Shown here one piece after another: positions 17,235 to 25,798 of a DNA stretch of 64,000 bases. Source of the stretch: CAWALV01 sp963782965 (GTDB lineage Bacteria > Actinomycetota > Actinomycetes > Acidothermales > Acidothermaceae); the NCBI GenBank assembly GCA_963782965.1, contig CAWALV010000006.1, positions 124,001 to 188,000 of the forward strand, read 5' to 3'. How positions within the stretch are numbered: position 1 is the first letter of the stretch; the number at the start of each line of letters is the position of its first letter. A program made the translations under genes and the position numbers. The notes beneath the pieces are model-generated. The model did not search any database, was not told the origin of the DNA, and was given only the letters and a program-made list of their open reading frames with translations.

Positions 17235-17866
17235 CCGGGCCGCGGCAGGTAAGGCGGCGGCGGGCGATCGTTGGCGGCAATCGGCGCTCCGGCCACCTGC
17301 ATCAGGGGGACGACGCCGGCCCACGCCGGCCACGCGAGGTCGTCGGGATCGTCGTCCGGGGGGCCGGTGCCGACCTTGACCGACGTCTCGTCGAGCGGCA
17401 ACGCGACGACCAGGGTGGCGGCCAACTCCTTCGCGTTCGGCCGTCTTGCGTCGGCCCAGCGTCCCGGCATCAAGTGCTCGGAAAGCACCCGCAGCGCGGC
17501 TTCCTTCTCGACGTCCGGGACCGCTGCGGCCCGGCCGAACACCATGACGCTGCGGTAGTTCATCGAGGAGTTGAAGACCGACCGTGCGTACACGAGGCCG
17601 TCGAGCACAGTAACCGTCGCGCAAGCCGGAACGCCCGAGGCGAGCAGCCGGAACAACCGACTGGCGGTCGAACCGTGCAGCACCAGCCGCCCGCCGTCGC
17701 GGGCATAGGCGACGGGGACGACGACCGGCGAGCCGTCGTCGAGGACGCCGACGTGTGCAACGAGCCCGGCGTCGAGGACGGCGTCGCGCACAGAGCGGTC
17801 GGTGACTTCCTTGTGCCGTTCGCGGCGCAGACCGGTGCGCGGCGTACCCCCTACAGCTGCGCCCAC
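17231..17866 (-). CDS. Pyridoxamine 5'-phosphate oxidase-family (flavin-binding) protein
   Basis: A 211-residue split-barrel protein. TDRSVRDAVLDAGLVAHVGV opens the barrel, VVVPVAYARDG and LVLHGSTASRLFRLL are typical of the Pyridox_ox_2/NimA-like group, and SVFNSSMNYRSVMVFGRA follows. These proteins bind FMN or F420 and act on varied substrates, some being nitroreductases. It sits between the aminotransferase and the FAD oxidase, overlapping both (16 bp upstream, 4 bp downstream), so it belongs to the amine-catabolic operon. The start was set at GTG 17866 because the conserved N-terminus begins before the aminotransferase stop. Confidence 0.75.
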   Translation of the reverse strand: MGAAVGGTPRTGLRRERHKEVTDRSVRDAVLDAGLVAHVGVLDDGSPVVVPVAYARDGGRLVLHGSTASRLFRLLASGVPACATVTVLDGLVYARSVFNSSMNYRSVMVFGRAAAVPDVEKEAALRVLSEHLMPGRWADARRPNAKELAATLVVALPLDETSVKVGTGPPDDDPDDLAWPAWAGVVPLMQVAGAPIAANDRPPPPYLPRPG

Positions 17867-19263
17867 GCGTCGCTCAGCACCGTACGCAGGATGCCGCCGA
17901 TCTCGTCGAACTGTTCGGGCCCGCAGATGAGCGGTGGGGCCAGCTGCACGACAGGGTCGCCGCGGTCGTCGGCGCGGCACACGAGCCCGTGCTCGAACAG
18001 CTGCGGACTGAGGAAGCCGCGGAGCAGCCGCTCGCTCTCGTCGTCGTCGAAGGTCTCCCGGGTGTTCTTGTCCTTGACGAGTTCGATCCCGTAGAAGTAG
18101 CCGTCGCCGCGAACCTCACCGACGATCGGCAGATCCTTCAGACCCTCCAGCACCGACCTGAAGTAGCCCTCGTTCGCCCGCACGTGGGCAAGGATTTCCT
18201 CTCGTTCGAAGACGTCGAGGTTGGCCAGGGCGACCGCCGCCGAGACTGGGTGCCCCGCGAAGGTGACGCCGTGCAGGAACGTGGTGGGGCCATGCAGGAA
18301 CGGTTCCATCAGCCGGTCGGAAGCAAGCAGCGCCCCGATCGGCGCGTAGCCGCTCGTCATCCCCTTCGCCAGCGTGATCATGTCGGGCTGGTAGCCGTAG
18401 CGTTGCGAGCCGAACCACTCACCGAGACGACCGAAGGCGCAGATGACCTCGTCGGAGACAAGCAGCACGCCGTAGGTGTCACAGATCTCGCGCACCCGCT
18501 GGAAGTATCCGGGCGGCGGTGGGAAGCAGCCGCCGGAGTTCTGCACCGGTTCGAGGAAGACGGCCGCGACGGTTTCCGGCCCCTCCATCAGGATGCGCCG
18601 CTCGATGTCGCCCGCCGCCCACTGGCCGAAGGCTTCGTAGTCGTCGCGCAGGTGCTCGGGCGCCCGGTAGAAGTCGGTGTTCTCGACCCGGACGCTGCCC
18701 GGCACGAGTGGTTCGAATGGCGCTTTGATCGCCGCGAGTCCGGTTATGGAAAGCGCGCCGAACGACGTGCCGTGGTAGGCGATGTCGCGGCTGATCACCT
18801 TGTAACGCTCGGGTTGCCCGATCTGCCGGAAGTACTGCCGGGCCAGCTTCCACGCCGACTCGACGGCTTCGCCGCCGCCGGTCGTGAAGAAGACGCGGTT
18901 CAAGTCGCCGGGTGCGTAGCCGGCGAGCCGCTCGGCCAGCTCGATGGCCGCCGGGTGCGCGTAGGACCACAGCGGGAAGTAGGCGAGCTGCTCGGCCTGC
19001 TTCGCGGCTGCTTGCGCGAGTTCCTGGCGGCCGTGCCCGATCTGGACGACGAACAGGCCGGAGAGCCCGTCGAGGTAGCGGCGGCCGTGGGAGTCCCACA
19101 CGTAGGGACCCTCGCCGCGCACGATGATCGGTACCTCCTGGCCGGTGTCGCCGGCGTAGGACGACATCCGCGTGAAGTGCATCCACAGATGGCGGCGGGC
19201 GGCCTCTTGCAGGCCGTCGTGCTCGGCGATGCCGGGCTTGGACTGGTGCGGGGGCGTGCTCAT
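17851..19263 (-). CDS. Class III aminotransferase
   Basis: A 470-residue PLP-dependent class III (omega) aminotransferase. Markers are YLDGLSGLFVVQIGHGR, FFTTGGGEAVESAWKLAR, DIAYHGTSFGALS, the VSDEVICAFGRLG motif with the Asp that contacts the pyridine nitrogen, and the PLP Lys in ITLAKGMTSGYAPIG. Relatives transfer terminal amino groups from diamines, beta-alanine or omega-amino acids to pyruvate. ATG 19263 lies 5 bp after the stop of the Lrp gene, so the two are one transcript. Clustering with an FAD amine oxidase and a PotABCD-like importer supports polyamine use. The donor is inferred. Confidence 0.88.
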   Translation of the reverse strand: MSTPPHQSKPGIAEHDGLQEAARRHLWMHFTRMSSYAGDTGQEVPIIVRGEGPYVWDSHGRRYLDGLSGLFVVQIGHGRQELAQAAAKQAEQLAYFPLWSYAHPAAIELAERLAGYAPGDLNRVFFTTGGGEAVESAWKLARQYFRQIGQPERYKVISRDIAYHGTSFGALSITGLAAIKAPFEPLVPGSVRVENTDFYRAPEHLRDDYEAFGQWAAGDIERRILMEGPETVAAVFLEPVQNSGGCFPPPPGYFQRVREICDTYGVLLVSDEVICAFGRLGEWFGSQRYGYQPDMITLAKGMTSGYAPIGALLASDRLMEPFLHGPTTFLHGVTFAGHPVSAAVALANLDVFEREEILAHVRANEGYFRSVLEGLKDLPIVGEVRGDGYFYGIELVKDKNTRETFDDDESERLLRGFLSPQLFEHGLVCRADDRGDPVVQLAPPLICGPEQFDEIGGILRTVLSDAWAQL

Positions 19264-19268
19264 CGGGA

Positions 19269-19748
19269 TCACCGGGTTCCCCAGGTATAGGTCTGCTTCT
19301 CGAGCTTGAGGTAGACGAACGTCTCGGTGTTCGTGACGCCAGGGATCGTCCGTATGTGGTCGTTGAGGATTTCCAGCAGATGGTCGTCGTCCTCGCACAC
19401 GATTTCGACGATGAGATCGAACGAGCCCGCGCAGACGACGACGTAATCGACCTCGTCGAGCGCGGCGAGCCGCCGGGCGGCCTCGCGCTGGTCGCCCTGG
19501 ATCTTCAGGCCGACCAGCGCTTGGCGCTGGAACCCCACCCGCAGCGGATCGGTGACCGCCACGATCTGCATGGCACCGGCGTCGAGGAGACGCTGAACGC
19601 GCTGCCGGACCGCGGCCTCCGACAGGCCCACCGCTTTTGCGATGGCTGCGTAGGACTGGCGGCCGTCCTGCTGGAGCTGCTCGATGATCTTCTTCGAGAG
19701 TCCATCGAGGACGACGGTGCCGTTGTCGGCGACTGCCCGGACGGTCAT
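19269..19748 (-). CDS. Lrp/AsnC-family transcriptional regulator
   Basis: A 159-residue feast/famine regulator. An N-terminal helix-turn-helix (SKKIIEQLQQDGRQSYAAIA, LSEAAVRQRVQRLLDAGA) is followed by the RAM ligand-binding domain (VGLKIQGDQREAARRLAALD, VVVCAGSFDLIVEIVCEDDD, IPGVTNTETFVYLKLEK). ATG 19748 has GAGGAG four bases upstream. It heads the leftward catabolic operon and faces the PotD operon, so it probably controls both in response to an amine or amino acid. A 6-bp-arm palindrome at 19828-19846 is a candidate binding site. Confidence 0.9.
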   Translation of the reverse strand: MTVRAVADNGTVVLDGLSKKIIEQLQQDGRQSYAAIAKAVGLSEAAVRQRVQRLLDAGAMQIVAVTDPLRVGFQRQALVGLKIQGDQREAARRLAALDEVDYVVVCAGSFDLIVEIVCEDDDHLLEILNDHIRTIPGVTNTETFVYLKLEKQTYTWGTR

Positions 19749-20182
19749 CGCTCTCCTCGTCTCGACGAGGCTGTCGCCCCGCCGGCTGCCAACGATATTG
19801 GTAGCTAGGTGCCGTCTTGGCAAGTGATTCCGTAGTCGTAACGGAAAAATGACACGGATTCCCTTGTCAACCCGCCGTGGCCATGCAAATCTCACACCAT
19901 CCATCTCTCCTTGCCGGGTCGAGTCGCGCAGGAGGTGCCGATGTACGTGTCGTCGGTGTCTGGCGCGGGTCGAGCCTGCAGGCGTTTGATGGTCCGAGCG
20001 GCGCCGTCGGCGCTGCCTCGGCCGGTCGCCCAGCGCCGGTCGCGGGGCGGTTGGGCATGCGTTGCCGGCGGAGGTGGGTCGGTGCTCGCGACGGTAGCCC
20101 CGGAGGGGGAGCTGCCCGACACGACATCGGCCCGAACGCCGTCGGCATCGTCGTCTTGTCATGAACCCCGGAAAGGACGCTG
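19749..20182. promoter_or_regulatory. Divergent control region between lrp and pot operons, with palindrome
   Basis: This 434-bp gap is AT-richer near 19790-19870 than anything around it, which suggests promoters. TTCCGT-7 nt-ACGGAA at 19828-19846 is a perfect small palindrome suited to an Lrp dimer. The right part, 19900-20180, is GC-rich again and holds a doubtful 80-codon ORF listed separately. No known riboswitch could be recognised. Confidence 0.5.
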
Positions 20183-20183
20183 A
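19941..20183 (+). CDS. Doubtful upstream ORF coupled to potD
   Basis: An 80-codon ORF begins with ATG 19941 five bases after GGAGG, and its TGA overlaps the ATG of the binding-protein gene (TGATG). The position is that of a translated leader. The product (starting MYVSSVSGAGRACRRLMV) is basic, Ser/Arg/Ala-rich and has no recognisable domain. Its third-position GC looks lower than in neighbouring genes, so it may simply be chance. Function unknown. Confidence 0.25.
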   Translation: MYVSSVSGAGRACRRLMVRAAPSALPRPVAQRRSRGGWACVAGGGGSVLATVAPEGELPDTTSARTPSASSSCHEPRKGR

Positions 20184-21424
20184 TGTCTGACCACGACTCC
20201 TCCGAAGACTCCTCCGAACTCGCTCGGCGCTTCGACCAGGCCCTCAGCCGGCGCACCTTCCTGCGCGGCGTCGCACTCGGGGGCGTCGCGGTGGCCGGCG
20301 GCGGCTTGCTCGCCGCGTGCGGCACGTCCGGCTCCAAGTCCCCCGGTGGCGGCGGTACCGGTGCCGCCGCGGGCGTGCCGAAGGACATTTCCGCGACCGA
20401 CAAGGTCGTCAACTTCTCGAACTGGCCGCTCTACATCGACGTCGATGACAAGACCAAGAAGCACCCGACTCTCGACGCCTTCACGGCGAAGACCGGCATC
20501 AAGGTCAACTACACCGAGGACATCAACGACAACGACGAGTTCTTCGGCAAGATCCGGCCGCAGCTGGCTGCCGGGAAGCCGACCGGGCGCGACATCGTCG
20601 TCCTCACCGACTGGATGGCCGCGCGGATGATCCGCCTCGGTTACGTCCAGAAGCTCGACAAGTCGAAGATTCCGAACGCTTCGAACCTGCGCGCCGCAGT
20701 GAAGAGCCCCGGCTTCGACCCCAACCGTGAATACACGCTGCCGTGGCAGAGTGGCCTGACCGGCATCGCCTACAACCCGAAGGCCACGAACGGCAAGAAG
20801 ATCGAGACCATTTCTCAGCTGCTCACCGACCCCGACCTGAAGGGGAAGGTCACCGCACTGACCGAGATGCGCGACACGATGGGCCTGATCATGCTTTCGC
20901 AGGGCAAGGATCCGTCGAAGTTCACCGACGCCGACTTCTCCGCGGCGATCGACGCACTGAAGGCCGCGGTGAGCAGCGGGCAGATCCGCCAGTTCACCGG
21001 CAACGACTACGCACAGGGCCTTGCGGCCGGCAACATCGCCGCGTGCATCGCGTGGTCGGGCGACGTCGTCCAACTCCAGGCCGACAACCCCGACATCGCG
21101 TTCATCATCCCTGACGCCGGAGCCATGATCTGGTCCGACAACATGATGATTCCCAACGGCGCCAACCACCAGATGAACGCCGAGACGCTGATGAACTACT
21201 ACTACGACCCCACTGTCGCGGCGACGGTCGAGGACTACGTGAACTACATCTGCCCGGTCAACGGGGCGCAGCAGGCGATGCAGTCGATCGACCCGAGCAT
21301 CGTGAGCAACCCGTTGATCTTCCCCGACGATGCTGCCCTGGCGAAGACGCACATCTTCCAGAACCTAGACCCGAACCAGGAGAAGAAGTACAACGACATG
21401 TTCACGGCAGTGACCGGTGCCTGA
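20183..21424 (+). CDS. potD: ABC transporter substrate-binding lipoprotein (spermidine/putrescine type)
   Basis: A 413-residue PotD-like binding protein. The N-terminus combines a twin-arginine signal (LSRRTFLRGVALGG) with a lipobox (GGGLLAAC), so it is probably exported folded and lipid-anchored. Mature-domain markers are VNFSNWPLYIDVDD, KTGIKVNYTEDINDN, TLPWQSGLTGIAYNP, AACIAWSGDVVQLQADNP and FIIPDAGAMIWSDNM, all typical of the polyamine-binding cluster. It would capture a polyamine or related cation and hand it to the PotB/PotC-like permeases encoded next. AAAGGA precedes ATG 20183. Ligand assignment rests on family and context. Confidence 0.88.
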   Translation: MSDHDSSEDSSELARRFDQALSRRTFLRGVALGGVAVAGGGLLAACGTSGSKSPGGGGTGAAAGVPKDISATDKVVNFSNWPLYIDVDDKTKKHPTLDAFTAKTGIKVNYTEDINDNDEFFGKIRPQLAAGKPTGRDIVVLTDWMAARMIRLGYVQKLDKSKIPNASNLRAAVKSPGFDPNREYTLPWQSGLTGIAYNPKATNGKKIETISQLLTDPDLKGKVTALTEMRDTMGLIMLSQGKDPSKFTDADFSAAIDALKAAVSSGQIRQFTGNDYAQGLAAGNIAACIAWSGDVVQLQADNPDIAFIIPDAGAMIWSDNMMIPNGANHQMNAETLMNYYYDPTVAATVEDYVNYICPVNGAQQAMQSIDPSIVSNPLIFPDDAALAKTHIFQNLDPNQEKKYNDMFTAVTGA

Positions 21425-22589
21425 GGTCCCGCTCGACGACCTCCACCTCGTAAGGCTCACCAAGAAGTTCGCTACGTCGACCGCGGTCGACGACATCGAT
21501 CTGCGGATTCCAGGTGGGTCGTTCTTCGCCCTGCTCGGGCCTTCGGGGTGCGGCAAGACGACGACGTTGCGGATGGTCGCCGGCCTCGAAGAGCCGACGG
21601 CCGGCGCCATCCTCATCGGCGAGCAGGACATCTCCCGCCGCAAGCCCTACAAGCGGCCGGTCAACACCGTCTTTCAGAACTATGCGCTGTTCCCGCATCT
21701 CGACGTGTTCGAAAACGTCGCGTTCGGCCTGCGACGCCGGGGGGTGCGCGACGTCAAGCAGCAAGTCGAAGACATGCTCGAGCTCGTCGAGCTGACCGGG
21801 TTCGGCCGGCGCAAGCCGGCCCAGCTCTCGGGTGGCCAGCAGCAACGTGTCGCGCTCGCCCGCGCTCTCATCAACCGTCCGCAGGTGCTCCTGCTCGACG
21901 AACCCCTCGGCGCGCTCGACCTGAAGCTGCGGCGGCAGATGCAGCTCGAGCTCAAGCGAATCCAGGTCGAGGTGGGCCTGACGTTCGTGCACGTCACGCA
22001 CGACCAAGAAGAAGCCATGACCATGGCCGACACGATCGCTGTCATGAACAGCGGCCACATCGAGCAGCTCGGCACCCCGAGCGAGCTCTACGACAACCCG
22101 GCCACGGTCTTCGTGGCGAACTTCCTGGGCCAGTCCAACCTCGTGCGAGCGAGCGTCGTCAGCCAGGACGCCGAGAACCTGATGCTCGACCTGCACGGTT
22201 GCCGTGTCGTCGTCCCGCAGCAGCGCAGCCGGGCAGAGGGCAAAGAGGTGCTGCTCGGCGTCCGGCCGGAAAAGATGCACTTGGCCGCGGCCGCCGTGCC
22301 CGACGCCGCCGCGAGTGCGGCAAGCCCGGCGAACACGGTGCCGGGCACCGTCGTCGACTCCAGCTTCATCGGCGTCAGTACGCAGTACGTGGTCCGGACG
22401 TCGTGGGGTCAGGAGCTCACTGCGTTCGCCCAAAACGACGGCACAGCCGTGCGGGTGCGCCCGGGCGACGCGGTGGAGCTGAGCTGGCGTGCCGAACACG
22501 CGTTCTGCCTCGACGCCTCGCAGGACGCCACAGCCGGCGTGATCATCGACGACGAAGCGCCGCGGCCCACGGCTGGTGCCCGGGCATGA
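21417..22589 (+). CDS. potA: ABC transporter ATP-binding protein (spermidine/putrescine type)
   Basis: A 390-residue importer ATPase. It has Walker A GPSGCGKTT, Q-loop NTVFQNYALFPHLDV, signature LSGGQQQRVALARAL, Walker B VLLLDEPLGALD and switch His in FVHVTHDQEEA. A C-terminal TOBE regulatory domain (VLLGVRPEKMHLAAA, GTVVDSSFIGVSTQYVV) follows. It begins at GTG 21417 inside the end of the binding-protein gene and ends with an ATGA overlap with the first permease. It energises uptake by the neighbouring permeases. Confidence 0.93.
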   Translation: MPEVPLDDLHLVRLTKKFATSTAVDDIDLRIPGGSFFALLGPSGCGKTTTLRMVAGLEEPTAGAILIGEQDISRRKPYKRPVNTVFQNYALFPHLDVFENVAFGLRRRGVRDVKQQVEDMLELVELTGFGRRKPAQLSGGQQQRVALARALINRPQVLLLDEPLGALDLKLRRQMQLELKRIQVEVGLTFVHVTHDQEEAMTMADTIAVMNSGHIEQLGTPSELYDNPATVFVANFLGQSNLVRASVVSQDAENLMLDLHGCRVVVPQQRSRAEGKEVLLGVRPEKMHLAAAAVPDAAASAASPANTVPGTVVDSSFIGVSTQYVVRTSWGQELTAFAQNDGTAVRVRPGDAVELSWRAEHAFCLDASQDATAGVIIDDEAPRPTAGARA

Positions 22590-23491
22590 GTTCTGCACCA
22601 GCCGCCCCGGTGGCCGGGCCGCTCCGACAAGAGGCTGCTCCGCCGCCGCGCAAGCGCGGGCGCTTCCTGCCTTACTGGCTGCTGCTTCCCGGCATTGCAT
22701 GGCTGGTCGTCTTCTTCATCGTCCCGATGGTCACGTTGCTGACCACCTCGCTCCAGACCGGAAACCCCTACGATGGGTACGCGCTCACTTGGCATTGGGG
22801 CAACTACACGCACGCCCTCAGCACCTACCACGTGCAGCTGATCCGCTCGTTCGAGTACGCGGCTCTCGCCACGGTCGCCGCGCTGGTGATCTCCTACCCG
22901 CTCGCGTACGCGATCGCGTTCAAGGCGGGTCGCTGGAAGAACGTGCTGCTCGTGCTCGTCGTGGCCCCCTTCTTCACGAGCTTCCTCGTTCGCACGCTCG
23001 CGTGGGAGACGATCCTGTCCGACAACGGCTTCGCCGTCAGGGTGTTGCGCGACCTCCACGTGCTGGGCGCGAACGGCCGGCTGCTCGCCACGCCCGTCGC
23101 CGTTGTCTGGGGGCTGACCTACAACTTCCTGCCGTTCATGACTCTGCCGCTGTACGCCTCGCTCGAGAAGATCGACCCGCGGCTCGTGCAGGCGGCGAGC
23201 GACCTCTACGCCACCCCGGTGACCGCGTTCAGAAAGGTCACCTGGCCGATGTCGATGCCGGGCGTCGTCGGCGGCACCTTGCTGACCTTCATCCCGGCCG
23301 CCGGTGACTTCGTCAACGTGCAGTTTCTCGGTGCGCCGCAGCAACAGATGATCGGCAACGTCATCCAGAGTCGCTTCCTGGTGGCGAGCGACTACCCGGT
23401 CGCGTCGGCGCTTTCGGTCGTGCTGATGGCGATCATCTTGGTGCTGGTGTTGGTCTATGTGCGCCGGGCCGGCACCGAGGAGCTGGTCTGA
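22586..23491 (+). CDS. potB: ABC transporter permease, PotB-like
   Basis: A 301-residue inner-membrane permease with about six TM helices, the first at LLPGIAWLVVFFIVPMVTLL. The EAA loop reads QAASDLYATPVTAFRKVTWPMSMPG, where it would dock with the ATPase. A Pro-rich cytosolic N-terminus precedes TM1. It overlaps potA by ATGA and potC by TGATG. It forms the heterodimeric channel with the next gene product. Confidence 0.9.
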   Translation: MSSAPAAPVAGPLRQEAAPPPRKRGRFLPYWLLLPGIAWLVVFFIVPMVTLLTTSLQTGNPYDGYALTWHWGNYTHALSTYHVQLIRSFEYAALATVAALVISYPLAYAIAFKAGRWKNVLLVLVVAPFFTSFLVRTLAWETILSDNGFAVRVLRDLHVLGANGRLLATPVAVVWGLTYNFLPFMTLPLYASLEKIDPRLVQAASDLYATPVTAFRKVTWPMSMPGVVGGTLLTFIPAAGDFVNVQFLGAPQQQMIGNVIQSRFLVASDYPVASALSVVLMAIILVLVLVYVRRAGTEELV

Positions 23492-24348
23492 TGTCGGCCG
23501 CCGCAGTCACTTCTCCGCGGGCATTGCCGTCGGCACCACGGCCGGCGGCGTATCGACGGGTCGGCCGGTGGTTGCGCGAACACCTCGTGTCGATCTATGC
23601 GGGGCTGGCGCTCCTTTACATGTTCTTGCCGATCTTCATCGTGGTGATGTTCTCGTTCAACAACCCGCTCGGGCGTTACAACTTCACCTGGCAGGGGTTC
23701 ACCACCAAGAACTGGACGAACGTGTGCGGCGTGCCCGGCATGTGCTCGGCGGTAACCCTGAGCCTGAAGATCGGCGTGCTCTCGACGATCGTCGCCACCC
23801 TGCTCGGCAGCCTCATCGCGTTCGCGGTCGCGCGGCACCGGTTCCGTGGCCGGACGGGCACCAACCTGCTGATCTTCTTGCCGATGGCCACCCCGGAAGT
23901 CGTCATGGGCTCCTCGCTGCTGGCGCTGTTCGTGAACATGAACGTCAATCTCGGGTTCAGCACGATTCTCATCGCGCACATCCTGTTCAACATCAGCTTC
24001 GTCGTCGTCACGGTGAAAGCCAGGCTCCAGGGGCTCGACCCGAGACTCGAGCAGGCAGCCATGGATCTGTACGCCAACGAGTGGCAGACGTTTCGGCGCA
24101 TCACGTTGCCGCTCGTGTTCCCCGGCATCCTCGCTGCGGCGCTGCTCGCGTTCTCGCTGTCGTTCGACGACTTCATCATCACGAACTTCAACGCCGGTAG
24201 CACGACCGTCACGTTCCCGATGTTCGTCTGGGGAGCGGCTCAGCGCGGCATTCCGCCGCAGATCAACGTCATCGGTACGCTCATGTTCTCCACCGCTCTC
24301 ATCGTCACGCTCGTCGGCAGTTTCGCCGGTCGCCGGCGTGCGCGTTGA
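23491..24348 (+). CDS. potC: ABC transporter permease, PotC-like
   Basis: A 285-residue permease, the second channel subunit. LALLYMFLPIFIVVMFSFNN is TM1. The EAA loop is DPRLEQAAMDLYANEW followed by TFRRITLPLVFPG, and LLAFSLSFDDFIITNF is the characteristic PotC-type segment after it. Translation is coupled to potB (TGATG) and to the following oxidase (TTGA or ATG six bases on). Confidence 0.9.
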   Translation: MSAAAVTSPRALPSAPRPAAYRRVGRWLREHLVSIYAGLALLYMFLPIFIVVMFSFNNPLGRYNFTWQGFTTKNWTNVCGVPGMCSAVTLSLKIGVLSTIVATLLGSLIAFAVARHRFRGRTGTNLLIFLPMATPEVVMGSSLLALFVNMNVNLGFSTILIAHILFNISFVVVTVKARLQGLDPRLEQAAMDLYANEWQTFRRITLPLVFPGILAAALLAFSLSFDDFIITNFNAGSTTVTFPMFVWGAAQRGIPPQINVIGTLMFSTALIVTLVGSFAGRRRAR

Positions 24349-25754
24349 CCACGATGGCACTCAACGACGTCTTCTGGCTGGATCGCCCGCGACCGGCGAC
24401 TCGCCCGACCCTCGTCACCGCGGAGCAAGCCGACGTGGTCATCGTCGGTGGCGGTTTCACCGGTCTGTGGAGCGCCCTTGCGTTGCTCGAACAGCAGCCG
24501 TCGTTGCGCGTCGTCCTGCTCGAGGCGACGTCGCTCGGGGCCGGCGCGAGCGGGCGCAACGGCGGCTTCCTCGATCGCTCACTCACGCACGGCCTGAGCA
24601 ACGGTGTGCGGCACTTCCCGGCCGAGATTGGCCGGCTCGAGGATCTCGCGGCCGACAATTACGCCGGCCTTCGCAGCGCGCTCGAGCGGTACGGCGTCGA
24701 CTGCCATTTCGAGCCGAGTGGCATGCTCGAAGTCGCGACGCAGCCGTGGCACGTCGATGAGCTTCGCGAGTGGGCGCAGCTGCATCGCGAGCACGGCCAG
24801 GACGCCGAATGGTTGGACGCCGACCAGGCGCGCGAACACGTGAACTCCCCGCTGGTGCGAGGTGCCGTGCGCCGCCCGGAAGCAGGCGGAGTTCTCGACC
24901 CGGTGCTGCTCGTCGACGGGTTGGCCGCAGCCGCGCAACGACTCGGGGCGGTGGTGTACGAGCATTCGCCCGTGACCTCTATCGAGCGTACGGCTGGCGG
25001 CGTGACGGTTCGAACGGCGTCGGGAAGTGTCGAGGCCGGCCACGCCGTCATCGCGGCGGATTCCTGGACGCGCGAACTCCTGCCGCGGAGCCGGCGGCAC
25101 TACATCAACGTCTACGACTACGTGCTCGTCACGGAGCCGCTCGATGCGGCGGCACTTGATGCGATCGGGTGGAAGAACCGCGAGGGCATCTCCGACGCCG
25201 GAAACCGGTTTCACTACTTCCGGCTCACCGCCGACGATCGCATCCTGTGGGGCGGCTACGACGCCGTCCGGCATCGGCGTGACGCGGTCGGTGACCAGTT
25301 CGACCACTGGCCCCCGACCCACCAGAAGCTGGAGGCGCACTTCCGGGCGTTCTTCCCGCAGCTGGCCGGCGTGCAATTCACCCACCGGTGGGGCGGGCCG
25401 ATCGCGGTCACCAGTCGCTTCACGCCGGTGTTCGGGGCCGCCATGGCCGGGCGTGCGCACTACGCGTTGGGCTACACGGGCCTGGGCATCGCGGCCAGCC
25501 GGTTCGCCGGCCGGGTGCTGGCCGCCAAGGCGCTCGGCGACAAGGCGTTCGGCGACATGGCGTCGAGCGCAGACCACGAGGTGGCGGCCCTCGCGTACGT
25601 GCGCCGGGCGCCGCTGCCGTTCCCGCCCGAACCGCTTCGATCGCTGGTCGTCGGCGCAACCCAGCGGGCGATCACCAACGCAGACACCCATGCCGGACGC
25701 CGCGGCCCGTGGCTCCGGCTGCTCGACCGGGTAGGTGTTGGACTTGATTCATAA
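24345..25754 (+). CDS. FAD-dependent amine oxidoreductase (PuuB-like), second copy
   Basis: A 469-residue paralogue of the oxidase at 15864-17234, with the same order of motifs: FWLDRPRP, ADVVIVGGGFTGLWSALALL, GASGRNGGFLDRSLTHG, GWKNREGISD, FTHRWGGPIAVTSRFTPVFG and GYTGLGIAASRFAGRVLA. The oxidase family uses FAD to oxidise primary or secondary amines, sometimes glutamylated, to aldehydes with release of peroxide. The ORF begins TTG 24345 overlapping the potC stop. ATG 24354 is an equally possible start. The pair of paralogues in facing operons suggests two related substrates. Confidence 0.87.
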   Translation: MTTMALNDVFWLDRPRPATRPTLVTAEQADVVIVGGGFTGLWSALALLEQQPSLRVVLLEATSLGAGASGRNGGFLDRSLTHGLSNGVRHFPAEIGRLEDLAADNYAGLRSALERYGVDCHFEPSGMLEVATQPWHVDELREWAQLHREHGQDAEWLDADQAREHVNSPLVRGAVRRPEAGGVLDPVLLVDGLAAAAQRLGAVVYEHSPVTSIERTAGGVTVRTASGSVEAGHAVIAADSWTRELLPRSRRHYINVYDYVLVTEPLDAAALDAIGWKNREGISDAGNRFHYFRLTADDRILWGGYDAVRHRRDAVGDQFDHWPPTHQKLEAHFRAFFPQLAGVQFTHRWGGPIAVTSRFTPVFGAAMAGRAHYALGYTGLGIAASRFAGRVLAAKALGDKAFGDMASSADHEVAALAYVRRAPLPFPPEPLRSLVVGATQRAITNADTHAGRRGPWLRLLDRVGVGLDS

Positions 25755-25798
25755 CGTGCGCACTCGCGAACAGGCGCGCGTGCAAGAGATCGGAGGCA

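Noticed and set aside
19900..20180. Possible riboswitch ahead of potD
   Set aside because: GC-rich pairing is possible everywhere here and no conserved riboswitch core could be matched by eye.
20159..21352. 397-residue reverse ORF over potD
   Set aside because: Pure shadow of the potD reading frame; the forward protein has signal, lipobox and family motifs.
21402..22700. 432-residue reverse ORF over potA
   Set aside because: Opposite to intact ABC ATPase motifs; composition is typical of antisense high-GC frames.
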